Below, piece by piece: positions 1-6,864 of a stretch of DNA of 9,295 bases. The DNA lies in contig SKJD01000412.1 of NCBI GenBank assembly GCA_007116095.1, forward strand, positions 1 through 9,295, written 5' to 3'. The notes beneath the pieces were generated by a model. That model saw only the letters and a program-made list of their open reading frames with translations, searched no databases and was not told the origin of the DNA. This stretch comes from Candidatus Hydrogenedentota bacterium (lineage in GTDB: Bacteria > Hydrogenedentota > Hydrogenedentia > Hydrogenedentales > SCBR16-9). Positions within the stretch are counted from its first letter, which is position 1. Every line of letters begins with the position of its first letter. The translations under genes and the position numbers were made by a program.

Positions 1-449
1 CCCGGCGCGGTGGGGTCACCCTGTTCGCGAATGAACACATTAGGCGCTTCGAGCCAGCCGTCCAGGGGGACGTACCAACCCTTGTGGATGTCCACCCAGA
101 CGTCTTCCACGTTCACGTTAATGATGTCCGGAGCCTGACCACTGCTGAGCTGGGTTACCAGGTATTCGCGGACGGCCACCGGCACATTCACGAACTCGAT
201 CTGGGTATCCGGACGGATAGCTTCAAATTCCCGGGCCACATTACGGATGCCCTGGAGTTGCGCCCCGATGCCGTAAGGCGAGGTCCCTGGCATATAGGAC
301 AGCCCCGGCGAAATACGGATTACATGCGTTACGTCTTCCCGTTCCCGGCGTTCGGTTTCCAACTCCGTGTCGGGGGGGGGCCACAACAACCAAGTGCTGC
401 CGGCCAAAATGATGGACAGCGATGTCCAGCGCAATATCTTTAATATCAT
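1..449 (-). CDS. Sugar ABC transporter extracellular solute-binding protein, family 1 (N-terminal part, cut by window edge)
   Basis: This is the first 149 codons of a gene that continues past base 1. It starts at ATG 449-447, with a Shine-Dalgarno-like AGGAAGTGAG at 467-458. Residues 4-23 (basic start, then a hydrophobic stretch of Leu, Ile, Ala and Trp) look like an export signal or membrane anchor. No lipobox cysteine is visible. A charged linker follows (residues 27-39, rich in Glu and Arg), then the mature fold: a helix ending in FEAIRPD (75-81), a strand IEFVNVP (84-90), and YLVTQLSSGQAPDII (96-110). That last stretch is the typical signature of MalE-like sugar-binding lobes, and GWYVPLDGWL (124-133) is also typical. 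Such proteins deliver mono- or oligosaccharides to an ABC permease. The ligand cannot be read from this lobe; rhaM upstream suggests rhamnose or a rhamnoside (inference). A C9 run encodes Pro24-Pro26, right after the hydrophobic segment. Confidence 0.85.
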   Translation of the reverse strand, partial: MILKILRWTSLSIILAGSTWLLWPPPDTELETERREREDVTHVIRISPGLSYMPGTSPYGIGAQLQGIRNVAREFEAIRPDTQIEFVNVPVAVREYLVTQLSSGQAPDIINVNVEDVWVDIHKGWYVPLDGWLEAPNVFIREQGDPTAP

Positions 450-650
450 ACGCCTAGCTCACTTCCTGAAGGCATAAAACGCCCTCGGCTGTTGTTCACC
501 TCTTCGGGGAAATGTAGAGTTAGGCGGAACTGCCTTGTAGCAATGCCACTGTCTTGCCTGGCAGTCAAAACGACGTTCCTGCCACCCCCGGCGCCGGATT
601 CTCCAGAACTCCCACATTCCAAAGCGGTGAACACAAATTAATCCAACCAA
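450..650 (-). other. rhaM to binding-protein spacer
   Basis: About 200 bases separate the rhaM stop from the binding-protein start. They carry the ribosome-binding sequence of the binding protein (467-458). Two short palindromes are visible: TGCCTGGCA at 555-563 and CCGGCGCCGG at 588-597. Neither is followed by a T-run, so I do not call a terminator. Read-through from rhaM into the transporter gene is plausible but not shown. Short open frames here have no good start signals. Confidence 0.5.
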
Positions 651-965
651 TTAATCCATATGGAATACTTCTTCCAGGGGGGTAACGACCGGGGAATTGT
701 CCGGGTTACAGTCCATGAGATCTTTCATGTAGGCCCACCACTTTTTCATGATGTCCGTTTCGGGAAGTGTGTCCGCTGTGTTATTGTCGCTGAGCTCCTG
801 GACTCCGAACAGGGTCAGCGTTTCCTCATCCAGAAAAATGGAGTAATTGGAAATCCCGGCTTCTTTCAGTAACTGGGCCAAATCGGGCCAGACTTCATCA
901 TGGCGCTTTTTGTACTCGGCCTCGTAGCCGGGTTTCAGTTGCATTTTGAATGCGACTCGTTTCAT
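651..965 (-). CDS. rhaM: L-rhamnose mutarotase
   Basis: RhaM is a small cytoplasmic dimeric enzyme that interconverts the alpha and beta anomers of L-rhamnose, feeding the isomerase step of rhamnose breakdown. At 104 residues it has the usual family length. It starts with MKRVAFKMQLKPG and contains YKKRHDEVWP, giving Tyr18 and His22. Tyr41 lies in SNYSIF, and Trp76-Trp77 sit in MKKWWAYM. These match, in both identity and number, the active-site Tyr, His and Trp-Trp residues known from the E. coli enzyme. The C-terminus PLEEVFHMD is also typical. The start ATG at 965-963 has a purine-rich AGGGGAG at 982-976, ten bases upstream. The gene precedes the sugar-binding protein on the same strand and has its own likely promoter. 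No other rhamnose gene (isomerase, kinase, aldolase) is in the window. Confidence 0.97.
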   Translation of the reverse strand: MKRVAFKMQLKPGYEAEYKKRHDEVWPDLAQLLKEAGISNYSIFLDEETLTLFGVQELSDNNTADTLPETDIMKKWWAYMKDLMDCNPDNSPVVTPLEEVFHMD

Positions 966-1011
966 GGCTCGCTGTCTCCCCTGGTTCGCGATAACTCGCT
1001 CATATGATTTG

Positions 1012-1040
1012 AGAATATGTACCTATATGGAATGCGACAA
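1012..1040 (-). promoter_or_regulatory. Possible sigma70-type promoter of rhaM
   Basis: Read on the minus strand, TTGTCG (1040-1035) and TATTCT (1017-1012) are separated by exactly 17 bases. Each matches four of six consensus positions. Transcription would start near 1005, leaving a leader of about 40 bases before the rhaM ATG. The surrounding sequence is AT-rich compared with the genes. Short symmetric elements nearby, such as CTCA/TGAG around 999-1013, could bind a regulator, but this is weak. Confidence 0.4.
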
Positions 1041-1242
1041 GGTATGTTCGCAATTAATAATCATAAACGCTAATTCCGCTATCGCCTTGCAGCGGTCCGG
1101 GTTCATTTCGGTCTATACGGAAATGTCCGGTCAGGATGCAGTAGGGAAGGATAGCATTTCGGAGTAAAACAGTTGTTCCGTCTGGCCCGGGTAAACAACG
1201 CCCCGGCGCCTACAATCCTGGAGGAATGATCACATCCTTATA

Positions 1243-1320
1243 ATGGAAATTTTGCCCTGGGCTATAAGTTGTGTTGGATGCTGCAATCCACCAATCCAAT
1301 TGCCCTTGTCAGCCCTGTAG
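1243..1320 (+). other. Tiny open frame of 25 codons, doubtful
   Basis: ATG at 1243 opens a frame starting MEILPWAIS, with three cysteines around VGCCNPP, and stops at TAG 1318-1320. A purine-rich GGAGGA lies at 1220-1225. That is too far from this ATG to be a good ribosome-binding site; it sits directly before another ATG whose frame closes after five codons. A hairpin with a T-run follows about 20 bases after the stop, which is the only reason to list the frame. It could as easily be chance inside a non-coding leader or small RNA. Confidence 0.1.
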
Positions 1321-1339
1321 TCTAGCGTAACCATGGTAG

Positions 1340-1369
1340 CATGGCGGCAGCTTTGCTGTCATGTTTTTT
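1340..1369 (+). terminator. Possible plus-strand intrinsic terminator
   Basis: GGCAGC (1346-1351) pairs with GCTGTC (1355-1360) across a TTT loop, including one G-U pair. After a 3-base bulge, CAT can pair with ATG (1340-1342 with 1361-1363). Six T residues follow at 1364-1369, with TTTT again at 1371-1374. The orientation fits a plus-strand transcript, yet no plus-strand gene is recognised upstream. It may end a small RNA or antisense transcript, or be chance. Confidence 0.35.
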
Positions 1370-1488
1370 ATTTTGATCCGCCAGCCCGGAAAGCATTCGT
1401 ATCAAACTCGTGATTATGAGGTATTTTTGCGGTGCGTTAGCGGAAAAAGCGCCAGTGAACACGTTAATTACAGCTTCAAAATGCGCTG

Positions 1489-3186
1489 CTATCGAGCTAC
1501 TTCCTTACGCGCCGCCTGACGGATATCCAGCAGGCGTTTCATGATGGAATACAGGTTGCCTTGCCATTCCGGCAGCCCGAAGGCGTCATGTAGGCTGCGA
1601 TAGAGCGTGTACAGCTCCCGATATACCGCATGGGCTTCGGGATTTGGTTTGTAGACGTGATCCTTGAGGCCGGTCATGGCTTGCTGTGCGCTACTGAAAT
1701 CGGCGTATCCTCCAGTGCTTTCCCCGGCAACCACCGCACCGGCAATCGCAGCCCCCAACGCGCAGGTTTGTCCGGAACGGGAGACTGCCATCTCGCGCCC
1801 GGTGACGTCGGCGTAAATCTGCATGACCAGTGGATTCTTCTCGGCGATCCCACCGCAGTTGACGATGCGCTCCACGGTAACGCCGTATTCCTCGAAGCGG
1901 TTGATGATGGTCAGCGCCCCGAAAGCCGTGGATTCGATCAGGGCGCGGTAGATTTCGCCCGGTGTGGTGTACAGGGTCTGGCCCAGTATGAGCCCCGTCA
2001 GCCGCTGGTCGATCAGGATGGTGCGGTTGCCATTGTTCCAGTCCAGCGCAAGCAATCCCGAGGCCCCCGGGGCCACGGCGGAAGCCGCTTCGGTGAGCGC
2101 TTCATGGCTCCCGGCTTCCGGGCCGCCCGGCTGGATGTAGTCCACGAACCAGTTGTAAATATCGCCGACAGCCGACTGTCCTGCCTCCAGGCCATACATG
2201 CCGGGGAGGATGCTGCCCTTGACGATGCCGCAGAGCCCGGGGATATCCGGCAAGTCCCGATCGCCTGGCGCCACCATCATGTCGCAGCCGCTGGTGCCCA
2301 GCACCTTGCTCAGGCAACCCTCGCCGATGCCGGAGCCGACCGCGCCCAGGTGCGCGTCGAAAGCTCCCACGGCCACGGGGATGCCCTCCGGTAGGCCCAG
2401 TTTACCCGCCCATTCAGTTGTGAGCGCGCCCGCCGCGCTGTCCACTGCGTAGGCCTTGTCGTGCAGGCGGTCCCGTAGTGTCCCAAGCTTCGGGTCCAAT
2501 TTTGCGAGAAAGTCCCGCGCCGGATAGCCACCCCAGTCGGCATTGAACATCGCTTTGTGCCCGGCGGCGCAGACCGAAACCTTGTATGCCCCAGGGCGGG
2601 TGTTGCCCGTGAGCACGGCGGGAATCCAGTCCGCACATTCAATCCAGGTATAGGCTGCGTCAAAAACTTCCGGGGCCGCGCGCAGGCAATGCAGAATCTT
2701 GCTGAAGAACCACTCGCTGCTATAGACCCCGCCGCATTTCGCCAGATACTCCGGATGTTCCTGCGCCGCCAGCGCTGTGATTTCTTCGGCTTCCGCAATG
2801 GAGGTGTGATCCTTCCAGAGCCAGGCCAGGGCGTCCAGGTTGTTCTCGAAGTCCTTGTGAAAGGCCAGGGGCGTCCCGTCGGCATCGATTGGCAGGGGGG
2901 TGCTGCCCGTGGTGTCCACACCGATGCCGATGATTTGTTCAGGCCGAAATGCCGTGTCGTTGGCGGTGGCTTCCGCCAGGGCCGCCTGTACCGTACGCTC
3001 CGCTCCCTCCAGGTAATCCGCCGGATGCTGCCGCGCCAGGTTCGGGTCTTCGGAGAGCACGACGCCCTTGTCTCCGTGGGCATAATTCCAGACCGCTGTA
3101 CCCGCCTCAAAGCCATCCGTTACGCGCACCACAATGGCCCGCACCGAATTGGTGCCATAATCCAGACCGAGCGTATAGCTTGCCAT
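1489..3186 (-). CDS. araB: L-ribulokinase
   Basis: AraB phosphorylates L-ribulose with ATP to L-ribulose 5-phosphate, the second step of L-arabinose catabolism, in the cytoplasm. The product is 565 residues, essentially the length of E. coli AraB (566). It has the FGGY kinase layout. The N-terminal phosphate-binding strand is LGLDYGTNSVRA (6-17), followed by GVDTTGSTP (89-97) and WKDHTS (124-129). GGVYSSEWFFSKILHCLR (152-169) and CAAGHKAMFNADWGGYP (206-222) are hallmark AraB stretches. The likely catalytic base Asp277 lies in GAFDAHLGAVG, with nucleotide-site loops GTSG (297-300) and NCGGIAEKNP (443-452). The frame is open further upstream to 3354, but ATG 3186-3184 is chosen because family homology begins there and GGGAGGGAG lies nine bases before it. 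araA and araD are not in the window. The gene appears to stand alone, between a terminator upstream and a 523-base gap downstream. Confidence 0.95.
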   Translation of the reverse strand: MASYTLGLDYGTNSVRAIVVRVTDGFEAGTAVWNYAHGDKGVVLSEDPNLARQHPADYLEGAERTVQAALAEATANDTAFRPEQIIGIGVDTTGSTPLPIDADGTPLAFHKDFENNLDALAWLWKDHTSIAEAEEITALAAQEHPEYLAKCGGVYSSEWFFSKILHCLRAAPEVFDAAYTWIECADWIPAVLTGNTRPGAYKVSVCAAGHKAMFNADWGGYPARDFLAKLDPKLGTLRDRLHDKAYAVDSAAGALTTEWAGKLGLPEGIPVAVGAFDAHLGAVGSGIGEGCLSKVLGTSGCDMMVAPGDRDLPDIPGLCGIVKGSILPGMYGLEAGQSAVGDIYNWFVDYIQPGGPEAGSHEALTEAASAVAPGASGLLALDWNNGNRTILIDQRLTGLILGQTLYTTPGEIYRALIESTAFGALTIINRFEEYGVTVERIVNCGGIAEKNPLVMQIYADVTGREMAVSRSGQTCALGAAIAGAVVAGESTGGYADFSSAQQAMTGLKDHVYKPNPEAHAVYRELYTLYRSLHDAFGLPEWQGNLYSIMKRLLDIRQAARKEVAR

Positions 3187-3383
3187 CTTCCGCGTCTCCC
3201 TCCCGGAGTTGATGCATCCACAGCCACTGCTGCACTGCGTATTCAGCTTTGTTCCCTTAGGATATGTGCTTCTGAGAACCGGGCTATTGTAGCCCGTTGC
3301 CCGCACCGCAATGCAATAGCACCTGGAAAGCTGCTGGTAAGCACAAGGTCGCATTGGGTGGGTGTATATTTCATGAATCTCCC
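3187..3383 (-). promoter_or_regulatory. araB leader and possible promoter
   Basis: On the minus strand, TACAAT (3291-3286) matches five of six -10 positions. TTGCAT (3316-3311) could serve as -35, but the spacing of 19 bases is long, so an activator would probably be needed. The start of transcription would lie near 3280, about 95 bases before the araB ATG. The ribosome-binding sequence GGGAGGGAG is near 3204-3196. No protein-coding frame in this stretch is convincing. Confidence 0.35.
3280..3296. promoter_or_regulatory. Perfect 6-5-6 palindrome over the possible araB -10
   Basis: CGGGCT at 3280-3285 and AGCCCG at 3291-3296 are exact reverse complements around the 5-base centre ATTGT. The element covers the TACAAT -10 candidate, a position where a bound repressor would block initiation. 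It could also form a small hairpin at the start of the transcript. The regulator is unknown; pentose genes of this kind are often controlled by LacI-, GntR- or AraC-type proteins, none of which is encoded here. Confidence 0.4.
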
Positions 3384-3435
3384 AAAAAAATCAGGCGATG
3401 ATCGGGTAGTTTTGGGTTACGCAATCATCGCCTGA
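3384..3435 (-). terminator. Strong intrinsic terminator of the acyl-CoA synthetase/GNAT gene
   Basis: TCAGGCGATGAT (3391-3402) and ATCATCGCCTGA (3424-3435) form a perfect 12-base-pair stem with a 21-base loop. Seven A residues at 3384-3390 become a T7 tail right after the stem on the minus strand. The stem begins 33 bases beyond the stop codon of the minus-strand gene ending at 3468. It should insulate araB from read-through. Confidence 0.9.
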
Positions 3436-3467
3436 GTCAGATACATATGGTATTGAAAACCACTTGG

Positions 3468-6251
3468 TTACAGATTGAGCGAAATCTCATAGGGTTCGCC
3501 CGTGTGGCGGACGATCTCGAAGCCGAGCTTTTCTAGCAGGCGCAGCATGCTGACATTGTCGGGCAGCATCTTGCCGACCAGACGCTTGAGGCCTTCTTTT
3601 CGGGCGACATCAATCAGTTGGTGCAGCATCTCCTTGCCGAGGCCCTGACCCTGGTAATCGTCGCTGACCACCACGGCAAACTCGGCGTCGTCGGTGCCAT
3701 GGATGGAAATCAGGCGGCTGACGGCCAGGATATGGTGATCGCCGGTCTCGGGATCACTGCGGTCGGCCACCAGGGCCATGTCATGATCGTAGTCGATGAA
3801 GCACAGGCGGGTCAGGCGCTCGTGCTTGATGCGTTCATCCAGGGCCATGAGCCCCAGGTAGCGGAAATGCACAGTGTCGTTAGACAGGGACTTGTGGAAC
3901 TCCACCATGAGCGGCTCGTCTTCAGGCCTGATGGGCCGGATAGTGACGCTCTCGTCGTTGTGCATGGTCCAGGGCGTGACATACTCTATTGGATAGGGCC
4001 GGATGGCCAGCTTTGGGAACTCTTCCTTCTTCGTGTCCGGCGAATAGAGCAGAACACGCGCATCCAGGGCGGTAATCCGTTCTGGAGCGGCCAACAGCGG
4101 GTTGATGTCGATTTCCTTGATCCAGCGCTGCTCGGCCACCAACTGGCTGAAGCGGACCATGAGCTGTTCCAGGGCGCCGATGTCTATCGGATCGCGGCCA
4201 CGCACACCCTTGAGTGCCTCAGAAATCTTGGTCTGCTCGATCATGCGGCGGGCCAGGGTTGAATTCAGCGGCGGCAGACCCAGGGCGCGGTCTTTGAAGA
4301 CCTCCACCATCGTGCCGCCAGTGCCGAAGAGCAGCACCGGACCAAATTGCGGGTCGATGCTGCTGCCGATGATGATTTCGTAGCCGTCCATGCGGATCAT
4401 CGGCTGCACGGTAACCCCTTCGAAGCCCGCTGCGTTGACCTTTTCGGTCACGGTGGTGCGGATGCGTTCGTAGGCCTTTTTCACTGCATCGACATCGGGC
4501 AGGTTCAATTGCACCCCGCCTACATCGGACTTGTGGGTAACCGTCGAAGAATACAGCTTCAGCACCACCGGGTAGCCCATGGTATCGGCGGCTGCCACAG
4601 CTTCGTCGATGCTTCGCGCAACCTTGGTCTCAACCACGGGGATGCCGTACGCCTTCAGCAGTTCCTTGGAGTCGTGCTCACTTAAAGTAGTGATGCCGGC
4701 GTCCAGGCAGTCCTGAATGATTTTCTCGGCTGCGGCGCGGTTGGGGCCTTCGCCTTCGGCGGTGGGCTTCAGGATGGGTGTTTCATAGAGGGCGCGCAGG
4801 CTTCGCTCATAGCGCCACATGTGGTTGAAGACCCGGGCCGCATCGTCCGGATAGGAGAAGGTCGGGATATTGTTGTTGTTCAGCAGGGTCTCGCCGTGGG
4901 CCACGCCCGAGCCGCCCATCCAGCTCGCCAGCACGGGCTTGCCCTTGAGGTCCCGCAGCTTCACCAGCTCCTCGGCAGTCGCCGTGGGGTCGGTCATGGA
5001 CTGTGGCGTAAGCACGACCAGCAGGCCGTCGCTGTTGGGATCTTCCGCAGCCACTTCCAGTGACTTCGCATAGCGGTCTGGACCGGCGTCCCCGAGAATA
5101 TCAATCGGGTTGCCATGGCTCCAGTGTATCGGAAGAAAGCTGTTGAACTTCTCAATGGTCTCTTCGCTCAGCTCGGCCAATTCGCCGCCGCCGGTAATGA
5201 GCGCGTCCGTCGCCAACACGCCAGGACCGCCTGCGTTGGTGAGTATCGACAGGCGTGGGCCCTTGGGCAAGGGTTGCTTCCCAAGCACTTCGGCCATGTA
5301 GAAGAGGCTTTCGATGTCGTCCACCCGCAGTACGCCACTGCGCCGGAATGCGGCGTTCAACACATCATTGCTACCTGCCAACGAACCGGTATGCGACGCG
5401 GCGGCCTTGGCGGCGGCTTCGGTCTGTCCGGCCTTGATAACGATGATCGGTTTGCTCAGCGCCACTTCTCGGGCGGCGCTCAGGAAGGAGCGCGCATCGC
5501 CGATGGACTCCATGTAAATCACGATACTTTTCGTGTTGGGGTCGTCCCCGAGATGATAAATCAGGTCGCCCCAGTTGACGTCCAGCATGGAGCCGATGGA
5601 GACAAAGGCGCTGAACCCCGTTTTCACCTGGAAGCTCCAGTCCAGGATGGCCGTACAAAGCGCGCCGGACTGGCTGATGAAGCCCACCGAGCCCTTGTTG
5701 GCCATGGCGCTCGCGAAGGTGGCGTTCATGCCAGTGAGTGGATTCATCACGCCCAGGCAGTTGGGCCCGATGATGCGCATGTCCGCCTGGCGCGCTTTCT
5801 CCAATACTTGCTGCTCCAGGGCCACGCCTTCCGGACCGATCTCCTTGAAACCGGCGGAGATGACGATTGCCCCCTTCACGCCCGCTTCCGCGCATTCCCC
5901 AATGATGCCGGGGACCGTGGGAGCGGGCGTAACGATGACAGCCAAATCCACCTGCTCAGGGATGGAGGCGATGTTGGGAAAGGCGCGGATACCCAGCACG
6001 TTGTGACGCTTCGGGTTTACGGCATAGACCGTGCCGCCGAAGGGGTTGCTGATCAGGTTCCACAGGATGGTTCGCCCCACACTGCCCTGCTTGTCCGTCG
6101 CGCCGATGACCGCGACGGCCTTTGGGTTGAAAATGTAGTTCAATGGAGGTTCTACATCCAGGCTCGGGTCCATGCGTGAAGCCCCGCTCAGGCGATAGTC
6201 CCCTTTCAAGCTGGATTGGGTGTGTTTTGAAGATGTGCCGGCAGTATCCAT
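3468..6251 (-). CDS. NDP-forming acyl-CoA synthetase fused to GNAT acetyltransferase (Pat/PatZ-like)
   Basis: The 927-residue protein has four parts. A CoA-binding Rossmann domain comes first (about 37-135, with [16 protein letters not shown] at 45-60). A succinyl-CoA-synthetase-like region follows (about 185-480, with FISQSGAL and [13 protein letters not shown]). Next is an ATP-grasp domain (about 515-735, with [27 protein letters not shown] and EIDINPLL). Last is a GNAT domain (about 768-925) with the acetyl-CoA loop [11 protein letters not shown] at 866-876. This is the layout of the protein acetyltransferases E. coli PatZ and Salmonella Pat. His287, in SHTG, is the position of the phosphorylated histidine of active ADP-forming acyl-CoA synthetases; E. 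coli PatZ, as I recall it, has lost it. His573 in HKSDVGGV fits the second conserved histidine. The protein may therefore both make or cleave acyl-CoA with ADP/ATP and acetylate proteins (inference). The start is uncertain: ATG 6251 (GGGGGA at 6268-6263) or ATG 6173 (codon 27, with GAGCGGGG before it). The gene is monocistronic, with a strong terminator. Confidence 0.92.
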   Translation of the reverse strand: MDTAGTSSKHTQSSLKGDYRLSGASRMDPSLDVEPPLNYIFNPKAVAVIGATDKQGSVGRTILWNLISNPFGGTVYAVNPKRHNVLGIRAFPNIASIPEQVDLAVIVTPAPTVPGIIGECAEAGVKGAIVISAGFKEIGPEGVALEQQVLEKARQADMRIIGPNCLGVMNPLTGMNATFASAMANKGSVGFISQSGALCTAILDWSFQVKTGFSAFVSIGSMLDVNWGDLIYHLGDDPNTKSIVIYMESIGDARSFLSAAREVALSKPIIVIKAGQTEAAAKAAASHTGSLAGSNDVLNAAFRRSGVLRVDDIESLFYMAEVLGKQPLPKGPRLSILTNAGGPGVLATDALITGGGELAELSEETIEKFNSFLPIHWSHGNPIDILGDAGPDRYAKSLEVAAEDPNSDGLLVVLTPQSMTDPTATAEELVKLRDLKGKPVLASWMGGSGVAHGETLLNNNNIPTFSYPDDAARVFNHMWRYERSLRALYETPILKPTAEGEGPNRAAAEKIIQDCLDAGITTLSEHDSKELLKAYGIPVVETKVARSIDEAVAAADTMGYPVVLKLYSSTVTHKSDVGGVQLNLPDVDAVKKAYERIRTTVTEKVNAAGFEGVTVQPMIRMDGYEIIIGSSIDPQFGPVLLFGTGGTMVEVFKDRALGLPPLNSTLARRMIEQTKISEALKGVRGRDPIDIGALEQLMVRFSQLVAEQRWIKEIDINPLLAAPERITALDARVLLYSPDTKKEEFPKLAIRPYPIEYVTPWTMHNDESVTIRPIRPEDEPLMVEFHKSLSNDTVHFRYLGLMALDERIKHERLTRLCFIDYDHDMALVADRSDPETGDHHILAVSRLISIHGTDDAEFAVVVSDDYQGQGLGKEMLHQLIDVARKEGLKRLVGKMLPDNVSMLRLLEKLGFEIVRHTGEPYEISLNL

Positions 6252-6345
6252 GATGTGAGAAATCCCCCAACAGTCGATTTGCGTTGTCCAGGCGCATCAA
6301 CATCACACCCGACAACAATTTTAAGACATTTTGCAGCTATAATTC

Positions 6346-6360
6346 GGCTAATCATTAGCC
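6346..6360. promoter_or_regulatory. Perfect 7-1-7 palindrome upstream of the synthetase/GNAT gene
   Basis: GGCTAAT, one central base, then ATTAGCC form a perfect 15-base palindrome about 95 bases upstream of the synthetase/GNAT start codon. AT-rich sequence suited to a -10 region lies between it and the gene (6316-6344). The size and symmetry fit a dimeric repressor or activator site. The protein that binds is not known. Confidence 0.4.
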
Positions 6361-6369
6361 ATCATTCAG

Positions 6370-6387
6370 CCAAGCCGTCTTGCTTGG
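6370..6387. repeat. Inverted repeat 6-6-6
   Basis: CCAAGC (6370-6375) and GCTTGG (6382-6387) are exact reverse complements around CGTCTT. It begins ten bases after the GGCTAAT palindrome. There is no T-run after it on either strand, so it does not look like a terminator. Confidence 0.3.
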
Positions 6388-6419
6388 ACTATACATACCA
6401 TAATCAATTCGAGCCAGCG

Positions 6420-6431
6420 CTCCCAAGGGAG
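6420..6431. repeat. Inverted repeat 5-2-5
   Basis: CTCCC and GGGAG flank a central AA. On its own, a short symmetric sequence like this is weak evidence. It is listed because it lies within a row of inverted repeats in the same intergenic region. Confidence 0.2.
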
Positions 6432-6473
6432 GCCTGGTCCTGGCGCGTGCGTTGGTCAAGCATCCTGCAGGTA

Positions 6474-6490
6474 GGTATTCTGTGAATACC
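6474..6490. promoter_or_regulatory. Perfect 7-3-7 palindrome GGTATTC-TGT-GAATACC
   Basis: Two exact 7-base arms flank a 3-base centre, giving a 17-base operator-like site. It lies roughly in the middle of the divergent region, about 225 bases from the synthetase/GNAT start and 375 bases from the rhodanese start. No T-run follows on either strand. Its sequence differs from the other palindromes here, so one shared regulator for all of them is not indicated. Confidence 0.4.
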
Positions 6491-6864
6491 GTGCAATGTT
6501 GACCTGGGCTGGCGCATGCGCACCCTTTACCCTTCATATTGTGGCAAAATGGGCGATCAAAGTCCAGTCATGGCAAGAAAAATGGAATACATATACTTTG
6601 TATCGGGATATTATGGCTGATATAAACCCGAATTTCAAGATTTATTGTGAGAACCTCGAATTTAATTGTCACTGTTTTGGTCGGGATTATGAAGCGGGTC
6701 GTATCTGACTGCGCAACCCGGTATAAATTCGACATATTCGCAGTGCTTGCGCGCTTGGCGCCCGGAATCCATGGGCGCTGTCTGACGTTCCAACGTTGGG
6801 CGCGATCTACCGCCCATCACGCATCTGCTACCCTACAAATAATGAGACAGGAGATTCCATAGTC

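Larger units (their letters stand above)
966..1488. other. araB-rhaM intergenic region, 523 bases
   Basis: Both flanking genes are on the minus strand, so this holds the 3' end of araB transcription and the promoter region of rhaM. I see no convincing minus-strand terminator after the araB stop. On the plus strand there is a purine-rich GGAGGA at 1220-1225, a tiny frame at 1243-1320 and a hairpin followed by T6 at 1340-1369. These are listed separately. Nothing else in the region looks like a protein-coding gene. Confidence 0.6.
6252..6864. other. Divergent intergenic region, 613 bases, with clustered inverted repeats
   Basis: This region must hold the promoters of two diverging genes: the minus-strand synthetase/GNAT gene and the plus-strand rhodanese gene. 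Several perfect inverted repeats occur at 6346-6521 and are listed separately. Bases from about 6536 to 6740 are clearly richer in A+T than the neighbouring genes. TATAAA at 6722-6727 could be a plus-strand -10, but no good -35 is seen. The short frames here, including a 70-codon one at 6496-6708, have no supporting start signals or recognisable similarity. Confidence 0.6.

Noticed and set aside
446..634. 62-codon minus-strand frame whose stop overlaps the binding-protein ATG as ATGA
   Set aside because: The overlap looks like coupling, but the start is GTG without a ribosome-binding sequence, the composition is Gly/Ser/Arg-rich, and another frame is equally open. Most likely chance.
946..1167. 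73-codon plus-strand frame near rhaM
   Set aside because: It starts antisense inside rhaM and crosses the likely rhaM promoter. No similarity to a known family and no ribosome-binding sequence.
1381..1488. Possible terminator after araB (GCG and CGC around CTTTTTC)
   Set aside because: The stem is only three base pairs and the T-run lies inside the loop.
1630..2394. 254-codon plus-strand open frame opposite araB
   Set aside because: Antisense shadow of araB with low-information composition.
2557..3435. 292-codon plus-strand open frame opposite araB
   Set aside because: Shadow of araB and its leader. It runs through the promoter region and into the terminator stem, and has no family resemblance.
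3391..3435. 12-base inverted repeats as possible mobile-element ends or an attachment site
   Set aside because: The A7 run next to the stem and its position just past a stop codon are explained by an intrinsic terminator. No transposase or integrase is nearby.
5115..6179. 354-codon plus-strand open frame
   Set aside because: It lies wholly antisense to the well-supported synthetase/GNAT gene. Its translation is rich in His, Arg, Gly and Ala with no recognisable domain, as expected from a GC-rich gene read in the wrong frame.
6496..6708. 70-codon plus-strand frame in the divergent region
   Set aside because: No ribosome-binding sequence, and codon use is unlike the neighbours. Kept only as a remark on the AT-rich block.
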